32,895 bases of DNA from Deltaproteobacteria bacterium (GTDB lineage Bacteria > Desulfobacterota > Desulfobacteria > Desulfobacterales > ETH-SRB1): positions 1 through 32,895 of the forward strand of contig JAJSZP010000008.1 in the NCBI GenBank assembly GCA_030262775.1, in the 5' to 3' direction. Position 1 is the first letter of the stretch. Each line of letters starts with the position of its first letter. Position numbers and translations under genes: made by a program. Shown piece after piece: positions 1 to 9,802 of this stretch. The notes under the pieces are model-generated. The model saw nothing but the letters and a program-made list of their open reading frames with translations. It was not told where the DNA came from and ran no database searches.

Positions 1-1
1 G

Positions 2-256
2 CCGGAAATACGCGTCGAATGCCCGGATAACAAAAAGTTTGCAGTAGTAAAAAAAGTAACGGAATATTTTAGAAAACGATATAAGGTTATAGATATAGAT
101 GGTGTAAGGGTCCTGTTTGATGATGGATGGGGCCTTGTGCGGGCATCAAACACCCAGCCTGTTCTTGTACTTCGTTTCGAAGCCTTGTCTGAGAAAAGGC
201 TTACAGAAATCAGGAATTTTATCGAATCCGTTCTGGATAAAATCCAAAAAGAGTAA
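2..256 (+). CDS. Phosphomannomutase/phosphoglucomutase family, C-terminal part (5' end outside window)
   Basis: Frame 2 is open from base 2 to TAA 254-256: ...VIDIDGVRVLFDDGWGLVRASNTQPVLVLRFEALSEKRLTEIRNFIESVLDKIQKE; the RASNTQP motif is typical of the phosphohexomutase C-terminal domain. Confidence 0.85.
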   Translation, partial: PEIRVECPDNKKFAVVKKVTEYFRKRYKVIDIDGVRVLFDDGWGLVRASNTQPVLVLRFEALSEKRLTEIRNFIESVLDKIQKE

Positions 257-267
257 CGCCCAAAAAA

Positions 268-302
268 GTCAACTACCACCACCTGAGGTGGTGGTAGTTG
301 AC
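268..302 (-). terminator. Perfect 17-bp hairpin (1-nt centre) followed on the - strand by TTTTTT; likely intrinsic terminator for the - strand gene at 340-1500, between convergent genes
   Basis: gtcaactaccaccacct-g-aggtggtggtagttgac, preceded on + by caaaaaa (T-run on -). Confidence 0.7.
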
Positions 303-339
303 TTCGCAACGGTTCACGGTTGTCGGTTTGGAGTTAATA

Positions 340-1500
340 CTATTTCACTTCAACATAAACTCCGTTTTGCACCTGATACATACAAAACCCTACCCCGATT
401 GCATCGCCACGTTCATCAAAACTGATTTTGCCAAGCGGTGTATCCACATATTCGGTTTTAAGTGCTTTTAATACAGCATCATAATCTGTAGAGCCTGCCT
501 TTTGAATCGCATTCAGCAAACATAGAGAAGCCGAATAAGCATTAAGAAAAAAAGCGCCTGGTTCTGTTCCGTAAGTATTTTTATGAGCCTCAATTGCAGC
601 AATGGCCATTGGATTAGTGGACGTATCAATCGGCCCGGTAGCATAGACACCTTCAGCATATTTTCCTGCAACTTTTATAAACGTATTATCTTTAACGCCA
701 TCGTCTGAAATAAATACAGTTTCCATGCCTTTTTTCCGCATCTGGCCGATTATTTTTGAGGCTTCAGGATGATATCCGCCAAAGATAACTGCTTCAGCTC
801 CTGAATGCTTTGTTTTCTGAACAACAGCGGAATAATCAACAGCGCCCGGAGTAACACCTTCGTACAATACCAATTCTGCTTTATCTGAAGCTTCCAAATA
901 TTTTTTCGCAAACTCAGAAAGGCCCTTTCCATAATCGCCCTTGTCGTGGAGAACAGCAATTTTTCTAACCTTTAAAATATCTATTGCAAAATCAACTTCA
1001 AGCTTTGCCTGTACATCATCAGAAGCAATTGAACGAAAAAAATTAGGATAGTCACCGCTCTGTGTAAGTGCAGGATTGGTGCAGGAGGGAGACATGATAA
1101 TAATCTTTGAGTCCTTATAAATACCAAGAGCGGCCTTTGTGGCGCCGCTGCATATATGACCTAAAACAATATCGACACCTTCCGCAACCAGCTTGGTGGC
1201 TGTATTGGTGGCTATTTCCGGTTTACAGACATCGTCTTCAACCAACAACTCAACCTTTTTTCCGAGAATGCCGCCCTTTGCATTAATATCCCGAACTACC
1301 AGCTCTGCCGCTCTCACAGAAGGAACACCGTAAGATGCCAAATTTCCGCTGTGCGCTCCTGCAACACCAAGCTTGATCGTTTCAGCCGATTTATGGGAAG
1401 CATCAGAAGTCTTTTCAGATTCACCGCATGAGATAAGAAAGAATCCGTACAAAATAACTACAGCTAATGCAATAAGCTGTTTTCTAAAACCACACTTCAT
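340..1500 (-). CDS. Branched-chain amino-acid-type ABC transporter substrate-binding lipoprotein (LivK/LivJ-like)
   Basis: Lipobox-like FFLISCGE; periplasmic-binding type 1 motifs (IKLGVAGAHSGNLASYG, VLGHICSGATKAAL, ISDDGVKDNTFI). Confidence 0.85.
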   Translation of the reverse strand: MKCGFRKQLIALAVVILYGFFLISCGESEKTSDASHKSAETIKLGVAGAHSGNLASYGVPSVRAAELVVRDINAKGGILGKKVELLVEDDVCKPEIATNTATKLVAEGVDIVLGHICSGATKAALGIYKDSKIIIMSPSCTNPALTQSGDYPNFFRSIASDDVQAKLEVDFAIDILKVRKIAVLHDKGDYGKGLSEFAKKYLEASDKAELVLYEGVTPGAVDYSAVVQKTKHSGAEAVIFGGYHPEASKIIGQMRKKGMETVFISDDGVKDNTFIKVAGKYAEGVYATGPIDTSTNPMAIAAIEAHKNTYGTEPGAFFLNAYSASLCLLNAIQKAGSTDYDAVLKALKTEYVDTPLGKISFDERGDAIGVGFCMYQVQNGVYVEVK

Positions 1501-1581
1501 AATAATTTGTCCTTCAATTAGTTTTTAAATAAATACAGTTAATTATAAAATGCGCATTGATAAAAAATCAAACTTTTATAC

Positions 1582-1694
1582 AGCAATTCCCAATGGTCAT
1601 ATAACCTGTTGAATTTACAACAAAAAAGTTTACGAAAAGTATAGTTCAAAAATATTGATTAAATCAACAGGTTATCGTACTGTCGGGAATCGCT
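1582..1694. repeat. Imperfect inverted-repeat element (31-nt arms 1582-1612 and 1664-1694)
   Basis: Left AGCAATTCCCaatggtcatATAACCTGTTGA versus reverse complement of right AGCGATTCCCgacagtacgATAACCTGTTGA. Confidence 0.75.
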
Positions 1695-2113
1695 ATTTTT
1701 ATAATAATATGACCGTATTGAGTCAAGATAAAAGCATTTATAACAGAAATTTATTTCAAAAATACTTGCCGTTTCATTAAGATGTTTATAATTATATATT
1801 GCTTGATCAAGTTTTCGCATTAAACTTAAGTTGAGCGATTTTTTGCGAAGATATGTGTTGAAATCCTGATGCATAAGGATTTGCAAAAACTGCAGACATA
1901 CTCGTGGATATGTAGAGAATTTTTGTGAAGCCTTTATGCGCAAGAGATCGGCGCAGATTGAGTAAAAAATTGCTCAATTTAGGTTAAAACAAATTATAAG
2001 GAGCATAGTACATTGCTTCGCAAATTAACCAAAGCAATAAACTTGAGCATAGCTGTGGATAATGGCAATATTGCAACATTATTAAGTAATTAGATTAAGT
2101 TTATTGGGAGTTA

Positions 2114-2974
2114 ATGCTTATTTTGAAAAGAATAGGAATAGTTGTAAAGGCAGATGCAAAGGCCGGAAAAAAGGCCGATGAACTTGAAAACTGGCTGCGG
2201 TCAAAAGGCATGGATATTGTAAGGAAAGAAACTTCTCCTCCTCGAAAATTTTCGATCCCAGGCGAATCTTCTGCGCCACCGGATCTTTCCTGTATTTTCG
2301 TTATGGGTGGTGATGGAACTTTTTTAAACGCTGTCTGCTGGATAGGAGAGCAAGACATCCCCATTCTCGGCGTAAAGTTTGGCGAGGTAGGTTTCCTGGC
2401 GGAAATTACAGAAAAAAACCTGTTTGCTGTGGCTGAATCCATTTTAAATGAAGATTTTACCATAAAGCCCAGGATGCGCCTTCTTGTAAAAGTTTTTAGA
2501 GGAGGAAAGGAAATCGCCCGCGAAACTGTCCTGAACGATATGGTTATTAACAGGGGGGCTTTTGCCAGGCTGGCACATATAAAAACATATATAGATGATA
2601 ACTATTTGACCACCTATAGCGCCGACGGCCTTATCGTGGCAACCCCAACCGGTTCTACAGCCTATTCACTTGCTGCCGGAGGGCCAATTATACATCCGGA
2701 TGTAAAAGGAATAATAATGACACCTATTTGCCCCTTTACTCTAACAATACGACCTTTAATAGTTCCTGAATCAGTATCCATAAAAATCATGCTTGAAGAA
2801 AAGTCGTCAGATGTTATGCTTACTTTTGACGGCCAGGCGGGTCTTGAAATAAATGAGAAAGATACTATTATCGTGAAAAAAGGGCTCCATCCTATCAATA
2901 TGATAACCATGGAGGACAGGCCCTATTTTGATGTGTTAAAAACTAAATTACGTTGGAGTGGCGGTCGTGTTTAG
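2114..2974 (+). CDS. nadK: NAD kinase
   Basis: GGDGTFLNAV, GVKFGEVGFLAEI, TPTGSTAYSLAAGGPIIHP motifs. Confidence 0.95.
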   Translation: MLILKRIGIVVKADAKAGKKADELENWLRSKGMDIVRKETSPPRKFSIPGESSAPPDLSCIFVMGGDGTFLNAVCWIGEQDIPILGVKFGEVGFLAEITEKNLFAVAESILNEDFTIKPRMRLLVKVFRGGKEIARETVLNDMVINRGAFARLAHIKTYIDDNYLTTYSADGLIVATPTGSTAYSLAAGGPIIHPDVKGIIMTPICPFTLTIRPLIVPESVSIKIMLEEKSSDVMLTFDGQAGLEINEKDTIIVKKGLHPINMITMEDRPYFDVLKTKLRWSGGRV

Positions 2975-3042
2975 GTTGAAAAAACCGGCATGGCAATTAT
3001 AACTGTTTGTGTTTGCTTCATAATTCTTTTGAATGCATTTGT

Positions 3043-4746
3043 ATGCTTAAAGAACTTTCCATTAAAAATTTTACAATAATTGAGAATCTTCATATATGCT
3101 TTTCAGGCGGTCTAACCATATTAAGTGGTGAAACCGGAGCAGGCAAATCCATCATTATAAATGCCGTTAATCTTTTACTGGGCAGCAGAGCATCAGCAAA
3201 ACTCATTAGAACCGGCGCTGAAACAGCTGAACTTGAAGCATTATTTAAAATAACTCCGGAAAGCAGAGCTTTTAAAATTCTTGATGAACAAGACTGCAAA
3301 GCATCTGAAGAATTATTGATAAGAAGAATTATTTCCAGCGGAGACCGACACAGAATTCACATAAACGGACATCTTGCAACTATACAGATGCTGAGCCGGC
3401 TAACTGAAAATATGACCAGTGTGTCCGGGCAGCATGCCCATCAGGGTCTTCTAAAAGAAGATTTTCAACTGATGATTATTGATCAGTTCGGTAATCTGAC
3501 ACCTGTACGCGCCAAAATTTACAGGTTTTTTCATAAAATTATTCCATTGATTCAGAAGCTTCGTAAACTTAACAAGATAAGAAACAGGCGGGCTGAGCAT
3601 ATTAATTTGCTGAAATTTCAAAAAAAAGAAATTTTAGACGCTTCTATAAAACATAGAGAAGATGCTTCCCTTGAACAGGAAAGAATAAGATTAAAAAATG
3701 GAGAAAATCTTTACAGCGCAGTTTACAGCAGTATTGAAGATCTTTACAGCGCAAACGGGGCTGTAGTTGAAAGGCTTGTTGAGGTGAAAAAGAATCTTGA
3801 CAAAGCAGCTGCAATAGATCCCGAACTGACATCAAAGGCAAAAGAACTAAGTGAAGCTACGTTTCGCATAGAGGATATAGCTGAAGAGCTTAGAATTTAC
3901 CTGAAAAATATACCAATAGATGATAAGCGCCTGGAAGGGGTGGAATCGCGCCTGGATATCCTTACAAGGTTGAAGCGTAAATACGGAGGAACCCTTGAAG
4001 CGGTAATTGCGCATCTTGAAACCATAGATCAAGAACTTGCCGGAATTGAAAACATCTCCGGTCAAATCAATGATACCGAAGCAAAGCTTTCGGAATTGCA
4101 TAGAGACTTATCCCGGTTATCCTTAGAACTTTCATCTAAAAGATCGCAAACCGCAAAATTACTTGCAAAAAAAGTTGAAAAAGAGCTTGCCTCACTTCGA
4201 ATGTCCGGGAGCAAATTTAAGATATCCTTACAAACAATACCGAAAAATGACAACTCAGATCCCCACCTTGTTGTCAAAGGAAATACTATAAATGAAGCAG
4301 GAATTGATCAGGTAAATTTTTTGATCGCTCCTAATGCGGGAGAAGACCTTAAACCTATGGCAAGCATAGCCTCAGGAGGAGAACTCTCAAGAATTGTTCT
4401 TGCTTTAAAGGCTATATTGGCCGAGGAAGGATCGGTGGAAACCCTGGTTTTTGATGAGGTGGATGCCGGAATTGGAGGAAGTGTAGCCGAAGCTGTCGGC
4501 AGAAAGCTGTCTAAACTTGCCCGCTATCATCAGATAATCTGCATTACACATCTGCCGCAGATCGCAAAATTCGGCGATAATCATTTCAGGATAACAAAAA
4601 ATGTTTCGCAGGGCAGAACTATCACCTCTATCAACCCGCTAAATGAAAAAGACCGCATAAAAGAAATAGCCAGAATGCTGGGCGGCATGGAAATTACAAA
4701 GACAACTCTTGATCATGCGCGTGAAATGCTTAAAAAGCATATATAA
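3043..4746 (+). CDS. recN: DNA repair protein RecN (ORF track starts at 3007; ATG at 3043 fits the family N-terminus MLKELSIKNFTIIENL)
   Basis: Walker A GETGAGKSIIINA, coiled coil, ASGGELSRIVLALK signature, LVFDEVDAGIGG Walker B. Confidence 0.95.
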   Translation: MLKELSIKNFTIIENLHICFSGGLTILSGETGAGKSIIINAVNLLLGSRASAKLIRTGAETAELEALFKITPESRAFKILDEQDCKASEELLIRRIISSGDRHRIHINGHLATIQMLSRLTENMTSVSGQHAHQGLLKEDFQLMIIDQFGNLTPVRAKIYRFFHKIIPLIQKLRKLNKIRNRRAEHINLLKFQKKEILDASIKHREDASLEQERIRLKNGENLYSAVYSSIEDLYSANGAVVERLVEVKKNLDKAAAIDPELTSKAKELSEATFRIEDIAEELRIYLKNIPIDDKRLEGVESRLDILTRLKRKYGGTLEAVIAHLETIDQELAGIENISGQINDTEAKLSELHRDLSRLSLELSSKRSQTAKLLAKKVEKELASLRMSGSKFKISLQTIPKNDNSDPHLVVKGNTINEAGIDQVNFLIAPNAGEDLKPMASIASGGELSRIVLALKAILAEEGSVETLVFDEVDAGIGGSVAEAVGRKLSKLARYHQIICITHLPQIAKFGDNHFRITKNVSQGRTITSINPLNEKDRIKEIARMLGGMEITKTTLDHAREMLKKHI

Positions 4747-4904
4747 AAACAGGTGATCTTTTTATGTTTCCCAGTATTCAATGCATGAATCAACTGCAAC
4801 GTCTGAGACTGTGCATAATTTAACATAAGAAATATGTCCATTTACCGTGATGTCTGATGTTACATAACAATGAGCTTGTAAATTTCTGATAGAGTCCATC
4901 CATC

Positions 4905-5414
4905 ATGTTGTATATAAAGCAAGACAGGGGTTTTACTCTCATTGAGCTGATAGTTGTGGTTTCTCTTGTCAGTATTATGCTTTTTTTATATATCCCAAAA
5001 TTTCAGAAGGTAGTTGTTCTTGATAATACAAAAAAAGTATCTCGCTGGATTATCGGTAAAATAAAGGCATTAAAGGAAGGTTCAATCACTAACTATAAGA
5101 ATTATTTTTTACATATTGATTTAGATAATAACAGAATATGGGTAACAGATGAATTAATGTCGGAAGAAGAAATGCAGAATGCTGAACAACAAGGTTTAAA
5201 GCTCCCGGATGATATAAAATTGGTGGATGTTGAATATCCAGGTAAAAACAAGATTTTGTTCGGGCGGGCAGATATTTTTTTTTATAAAAAAGGATATTCC
5301 GACAAAGCATTGATTCATATTGAGGACAGCAATAATAAACAGTTTTCTTTTCTTATAGAACCTTTTTTATCTAACGTCAGACTGTATGAAGATTATGTGG
5401 AGTTTGAAAACTGA
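4905..5414 (+). CDS. gspH: Type II secretion pseudopilin, GspH-like
   Basis: Prepilin motif DRG|FTLIELIVVVSLVSIMLFLYIP; first of the pseudopilin run before GspI/J/K. Confidence 0.75.
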   Translation: MLYIKQDRGFTLIELIVVVSLVSIMLFLYIPKFQKVVVLDNTKKVSRWIIGKIKALKEGSITNYKNYFLHIDLDNNRIWVTDELMSEEEMQNAEQQGLKLPDDIKLVDVEYPGKNKILFGRADIFFYKKGYSDKALIHIEDSNNKQFSFLIEPFLSNVRLYEDYVEFEN

Positions 5415-5802
5415 CAGCTCGCTGATATTGCGGCCCGGCTTTTCGCTGCTTGAAATTTTGCTGGCGATGTCCATCATTGCAATTGTCTTTTTAACTATAT
5501 TTAAGATGCATAAACAGACTATATCAATTAATTATGCGGTGAAGTTTTATACCATTGCGCCGATATTGGCTCATAATAAAATAGAGAAGCTCGAATTAAG
5601 CTCAGGTTATAAAAGTGCTTATGATTCAGGAGAGTTCGGTGATAATTATCCTGGTTACAGGTATAATGTTTCCATAAATGATGCTGATTCCGAATTTCTT
5701 GGAGATGTTGCAGGTGATCTAAAGAAAATAGATGTTACCGTATTTACTGATATTGAAGAATTTTCGTATAATCTCAGGGCATATAGGTTTATACAAAATT
5801 AA
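5386..5802 (+). CDS. gspI: Type II secretion minor pseudopilin GspI-like
   Basis: RPG|FSLLEILLAMSIIAIVFLTIF; position in operon. Confidence 0.75.
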   Translation: MKIMWSLKTDSSLILRPGFSLLEILLAMSIIAIVFLTIFKMHKQTISINYAVKFYTIAPILAHNKIEKLELSSGYKSAYDSGEFGDNYPGYRYNVSINDADSEFLGDVAGDLKKIDVTVFTDIEEFSYNLRAYRFIQN

Positions 5803-5847
5803 GAATTTTGTAGCCCAAATTGTTACGAGATATTGAGTTTAATTAAA

Positions 5848-6594
5848 ATGATAGAGCGAAGCGATACCACAAATTTTCAATTTTCAATTTTCAATTTTCA
5901 ATTTGGTTCTCGCTTGTCCAGCCTGGGTTTTACCCTGATCGAAATTCTGATTGCAATGTTTATCTTCAGCATAATTATCACAACTATTTTCAGTTCATTT
6001 AATGCAATGCTGAATAACTCCGGCTCTATATCTGAAGGGCTTGCCACATACGATATGGCTAAAAATTGCCTTAACAGAATCATTGCTGATCTTAAATCCT
6101 TCCACACACACATCCCTTGTGATACCTCTTTAAATTTCGACAGACTGCTGGGAGCATATCGTATTGTAGGAGAAAATACCGATGTGGGCAGCAGAGCATT
6201 CTCAAAACTAAGATTTACTTCTCTGGCGCATATAAATCTTAAGCATGAAATGCAGTATGGAATTGCGGAACTTGTTTATTATGTTCAAGAAATAGATAAA
6301 GATAATTATGTTATCCGAAGATCAGACAGTCTGTATCCCTATAAATTTTTTAAAAAAAAAGATAGTGATCCATTGTTATGTGAAAAAGTAAAATCACTGG
6401 AATTCAAATATTACGACTCTGATGGAAATGAATACAATTATTGGGATTCACAGTCCGATGAGTTTAGTCATTCGACTCCAAGGGCAATAAGTATAAAACT
6501 TGAGGCGGAGGATGAACCAAACTCTATTTTGATAGAAGCAATGGTAACAATTCCTGTTTATAGAGAAAAACAGGTAACATTCAATAATGATTAA
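5848..6594 (+). CDS. gspJ: Type II secretion minor pseudopilin GspJ-like (start uncertain: ORF track TTG 5833, ATG 5848, or TTG 5914)
   Basis: SLG|FTLIEILIAMFIFSIIITTIFSSF; operon position. Confidence 0.75.
   Translation: MIERSDTTNFQFSIFNFQFGSRLSSLGFTLIEILIAMFIFSIIITTIFSSFNAMLNNSGSISEGLATYDMAKNCLNRIIADLKSFHTHIPCDTSLNFDRLLGAYRIVGENTDVGSRAFSKLRFTSLAHINLKHEMQYGIAELVYYVQEIDKDNYVIRRSDSLYPYKFFKKKDSDPLLCEKVKSLEFKYYDSDGNEYNYWDSQSDEFSHSTPRAISIKLEAEDEPNSILIEAMVTIPVYREKQVTFNND
5874..5901. repeat. Heptanucleotide tandem repeat (TTTTCAA)x4
   Basis: ttttcaa ttttcaa ttttcaa ttttcaa read directly; lies in the 5' coding/leader part of gspJ. Confidence 0.9.
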
Positions 6595-7645
6595 AAGAAT
6601 ATTAAGCAATAACCAAGGGGTGGCAATTCTTGTTACAATTGCAGTAATAACGATATTAATTACAATAACATTGGAGTTAAATAGAAAAAGCAGAGCTGTG
6701 ATTGCATCCACTGCAGCAATCAGGGATCAATATACATTGTCGTATATGGCGTCCTCAGGCATAAATGCAGCAATTGCTTTGCTTGTTAAAGATAAACTCG
6801 AATCAGAAACAGACTCCATACAGGAAGACTGGGCTAATCCTGATAAGATTTTTTGTTTATTGGAAGATATCCCCTTTGAGGATGGCGTAATAAAATTAAA
6901 AATCAGTGACGAACTCAGCAAAATCCAGATTAATGCACTTGTAGTATATCCTGATGCCAGTGAATTCAATGAATCGCAAAAGAATCTCTGGAATCGTTTT
7001 TTGCGGCTTATATTTTTTGAACGCGAATTGCCTGAGAAAATTGATCCTTCCTGCATAATAAATTCCGTTAAAGACTTGCTGGATTTTGATGATTCAATTA
7101 CAGGCTTAAGTGGGGCGGAATCAGAATATTACCAGGACATTGAAACTCCATATTGCCTCAGGAATGCTCCATTATCTGATTTAAACCAGCTTGCAATGGT
7201 AAAAGGCGTTAGCCCCGAAATTTTTTATAACTATAATGAACTGCCCGGTATTTCAGAATATATGACTGTCTATGGCGTGACAAATTCTGGCAGTACTTAT
7301 GCTGGGGAAATTAATATCAACACGGCAGAGTCTCATATTATTGCGGCTTTATTGCCTGCTGATAGCCAGCATCTATCTTCGGCTATTTGTGAATACCGTC
7401 AGGAAAAATCAGGCTTAAAATATCTCCATGATTTATCAAGCAATACATGGTATAAAAATGTTTTCGGATGTGAGGATATTGAGATTGATTCAAATCTAAT
7501 TACAACTTCAAGCGATTTTTTTCGAATTGTGTCTGCTGCGAAACTGCGGAAAATGGAAATGACTACAACCGCAATAGTTCAGCGCGTAAAAGATGCTAAA
7601 TCGAACAAGTGGAAATGCAAAATTTTAAGCTGGCAGGCTGAGTAA
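6587..7645 (+). CDS. gspK: Type II secretion GspK-like minor pseudopilin
   Basis: NNQGVAILVTIAVITILITITLELNR N-terminus; length; helix-hairpin-type INTAESHIIAALLP region. Confidence 0.85.
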   Translation: MIKRILSNNQGVAILVTIAVITILITITLELNRKSRAVIASTAAIRDQYTLSYMASSGINAAIALLVKDKLESETDSIQEDWANPDKIFCLLEDIPFEDGVIKLKISDELSKIQINALVVYPDASEFNESQKNLWNRFLRLIFFERELPEKIDPSCIINSVKDLLDFDDSITGLSGAESEYYQDIETPYCLRNAPLSDLNQLAMVKGVSPEIFYNYNELPGISEYMTVYGVTNSGSTYAGEININTAESHIIAALLPADSQHLSSAICEYRQEKSGLKYLHDLSSNTWYKNVFGCEDIEIDSNLITTSSDFFRIVSAAKLRKMEMTTTAIVQRVKDAKSNKWKCKILSWQAE

Positions 7646-7653
7646 ATCTGACA

Positions 7654-7779
7654 TATAGACTTTTCAGACAATTCATTTTACAAAGATAGAAGGAGGACTT
7701 CGAATAAGGCGTACATGTTAGGACGTCGACGATAAGTCCGACCGATAATGCAGTTAAATTATTTGCCTGAAAGTCTATA
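7654..7779 (+). repeat. Palindromic intergenic element, family A copy 1 (126 bp)
   Basis: Ends TATAGACTTTTCAGACAATTCATTTTA...TTAAATTATTTGCCTGAAAGTCTATA form an imperfect inverted repeat; related to 25426-25634 and 32138-32258. Confidence 0.85.
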
Positions 7780-7851
7780 TCAAGTATTATGAGAAAGGGG
7801 TGTTGCAAGGATTGATGTTTTTCTTAATAAAACCAATAGATTGGAATTAAA

Positions 7852-9387
7852 ATGCTTTTTAGCGCCAATCCTTTGACTTCACCGAGAAAAATGGGGTACT
7901 TTTCAACACCCTTGAGAAAGCTTCAAAATATATTTTTAAATGCCACGAGCAAAAAGATACTTGGGCTTGATATTAGATATGATTCCGTATCTTCTGTGCT
8001 AGTAAAGAGTAATATTAGGGAAAACTTTATAGAAGCTCATGAATATATTCCCATATCAGATCAAAAAGACCTTGATAACATAATATCATATTCGCTTGAT
8101 ATTATTACAAAAAAAATGGATATATCTGATTCTGTATGCATTGCTTCATTCCCTTCCGACCAGATTTCGTATAGAAACATTCAGGTGCCTTTCAAAAATC
8201 GGAAAAAGATAAGACAGATCCTGCCTTTTGAACTTGAAAACATCCTGCCTTTTCAGGTGGAACATCTTGTAATTGATTTTGACTCTCTAACATCTGGAGA
8301 CCGCAATAATTTAATCGTGGCGGCTGTTGAAAAAGCCGGCATTCAATTATACCTTAACAAACTAAAATCTTTTAATGTTAATCCAAAAATAATAACGGTC
8401 GGAGGTTCAGCCTCAGTACTGTGCCTGGCCAAGCTTGCAGATACTCCTGACAATTTTCTTTTTGTAGATACAGGAAATGAAAAGTGCGCTGTATTCATAG
8501 TAAAATCAGGACAGTTGCATTATATCCGTTCATTTAGAATAAATGCAGTTAATTCCTCAAAAATAAAATCACTATGCACAAATATAAATCTGACAATTTC
8601 TGCTTTTGAAAAGATTTTCCACCTTGATTTTCTACCGGATTTAATTATTGCAACAGGAAACGGCATTGTTGAGACTGGATTTGAAGAGAAAATGGAAAAT
8701 ATTCTGGGAATTTCCGTAAAGCCAGCGGATCTTCTCACTGATACATTAGTTCAAATAAAAAATCATCCTGGAAATTTCTGGAAGCCTGAAAGAATGGACA
8801 ATGCATTTGCGCTATCGCTGGTTGAACTAAAAGGACTTAATAGTTTTAATTTTAATAAAAAATTTTTTCCATTAAAAAAATATTGGAGAGAAAATAAAAA
8901 GGGCTTGGCTATAACGGGATTTCTTGCTGGAGTAGTTCTGGCAACATCATTTTCCAATGTAATGCTTGATACTTATTTAATGAACAAAAAATTATCAAGC
9001 ATAGAGCATAAAATAACCGATTTATTTAAAACAACTTTTCCAGATGTAAAAAATATTGTAAATCCACTGCATCAGATGCGTGTTGGAATAGAAAAGTTTT
9101 ATAACAGCTCTTTATTACAGGGAAAAACTCTTAGAAATATCCATACAATTGATATCCTTAATGAAATCAGCAGGCTCATCCCAAAGGACATTGATGTTGA
9201 GATTACAAAGTTTGTGTTTGGATTTGAAAGCGTAATGCTAACGGGAAATACAGATACATTTAATTCTGTAAACATAATTAATAGTAAGCTTGAGCAGGTA
9301 CAATTTTTTAAAAAAGTTACAATAAGTTCGGCCAATGTTGACAAAGCTGAAAACCGTGTGCGCTTTAAGTTGCAAATTAAGCTATAG
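7852..9387 (+). CDS. gspL: Type II secretion GspL-like (PilM-like actin-fold plus C-terminal TM/periplasmic part)
   Basis: ILGLDIRYDSVSSVLVK, QILPFELENILPFQVEHLVIDF, TM LAITGFLAGVVLATSF; operon position. Confidence 0.8.
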   Translation: MLFSANPLTSPRKMGYFSTPLRKLQNIFLNATSKKILGLDIRYDSVSSVLVKSNIRENFIEAHEYIPISDQKDLDNIISYSLDIITKKMDISDSVCIASFPSDQISYRNIQVPFKNRKKIRQILPFELENILPFQVEHLVIDFDSLTSGDRNNLIVAAVEKAGIQLYLNKLKSFNVNPKIITVGGSASVLCLAKLADTPDNFLFVDTGNEKCAVFIVKSGQLHYIRSFRINAVNSSKIKSLCTNINLTISAFEKIFHLDFLPDLIIATGNGIVETGFEEKMENILGISVKPADLLTDTLVQIKNHPGNFWKPERMDNAFALSLVELKGLNSFNFNKKFFPLKKYWRENKKGLAITGFLAGVVLATSFSNVMLDTYLMNKKLSSIEHKITDLFKTTFPDVKNIVNPLHQMRVGIEKFYNSSLLQGKTLRNIHTIDILNEISRLIPKDIDVEITKFVFGFESVMLTGNTDTFNSVNIINSKLEQVQFFKKVTISSANVDKAENRVRFKLQIKL

Positions 9388-9763
9388 GTAACACTTTTAG
9401 CCTGTTTTAAAAAAATTCTGAACTCACCACCACAACCATTTATCTGTATTGTTCAGTCCGGGTACCGCTCGGGCCTTCGCCGGGATGCGTCCTCTTTGGG
9501 GCAGGCTTACTCCCTTAACTTCTCCATAAAAATCAAATGCTTGTCAATTTCAGAATTTTTCCCACAAAGAGCTTATATCGAATATCCAGGGCTTGGGACT
9601 TGCCTTGACTTCCATAATCGGAAATTGTAGGCTTTGTGCCGTGCCCGGCACACAACAGTATAAACAAGATTCTGTTTACGAAAAACCTGTAGGTTGAATT
9701 ATTCAATTTTGGTGAACGTAAAGTTGAGATCAAACGTAAGCTAAGGGATTTTAATAAGAATTT

Positions 9764-9802
9764 ACAGGATGTGTTTTGATAGTTTAATCCTGAACATCCT
9801 GT
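9764..9802. repeat. Small inverted repeat ACAGGATGT...ACATCCTGT within the gspL-gspM gap
   Basis: Perfect 9-bp arms 9764-9772 and 9794-9802. Confidence 0.7.

Noticed and set aside
117-425. 102-aa + ORF
   Set aside because: Overlaps the phosphohexomutase 3' end in another frame, the hairpin and the antisense end of the 340-1500 gene; no recognisable protein features.
1659-1943. 94-aa - ORF between the substrate-binding gene and nadK
   Set aside because: Low-complexity AT-rich composition, no family resemblance, and it overlaps an arm of the inverted repeat at 1582-1694; weak evidence for a gene.
5874-5901. Possible CRISPR-like array from the repeated TTTTCAA
   Set aside because: Direct 7-bp tandem units without spacers; not a CRISPR. 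No CRISPR array seen anywhere in the window.
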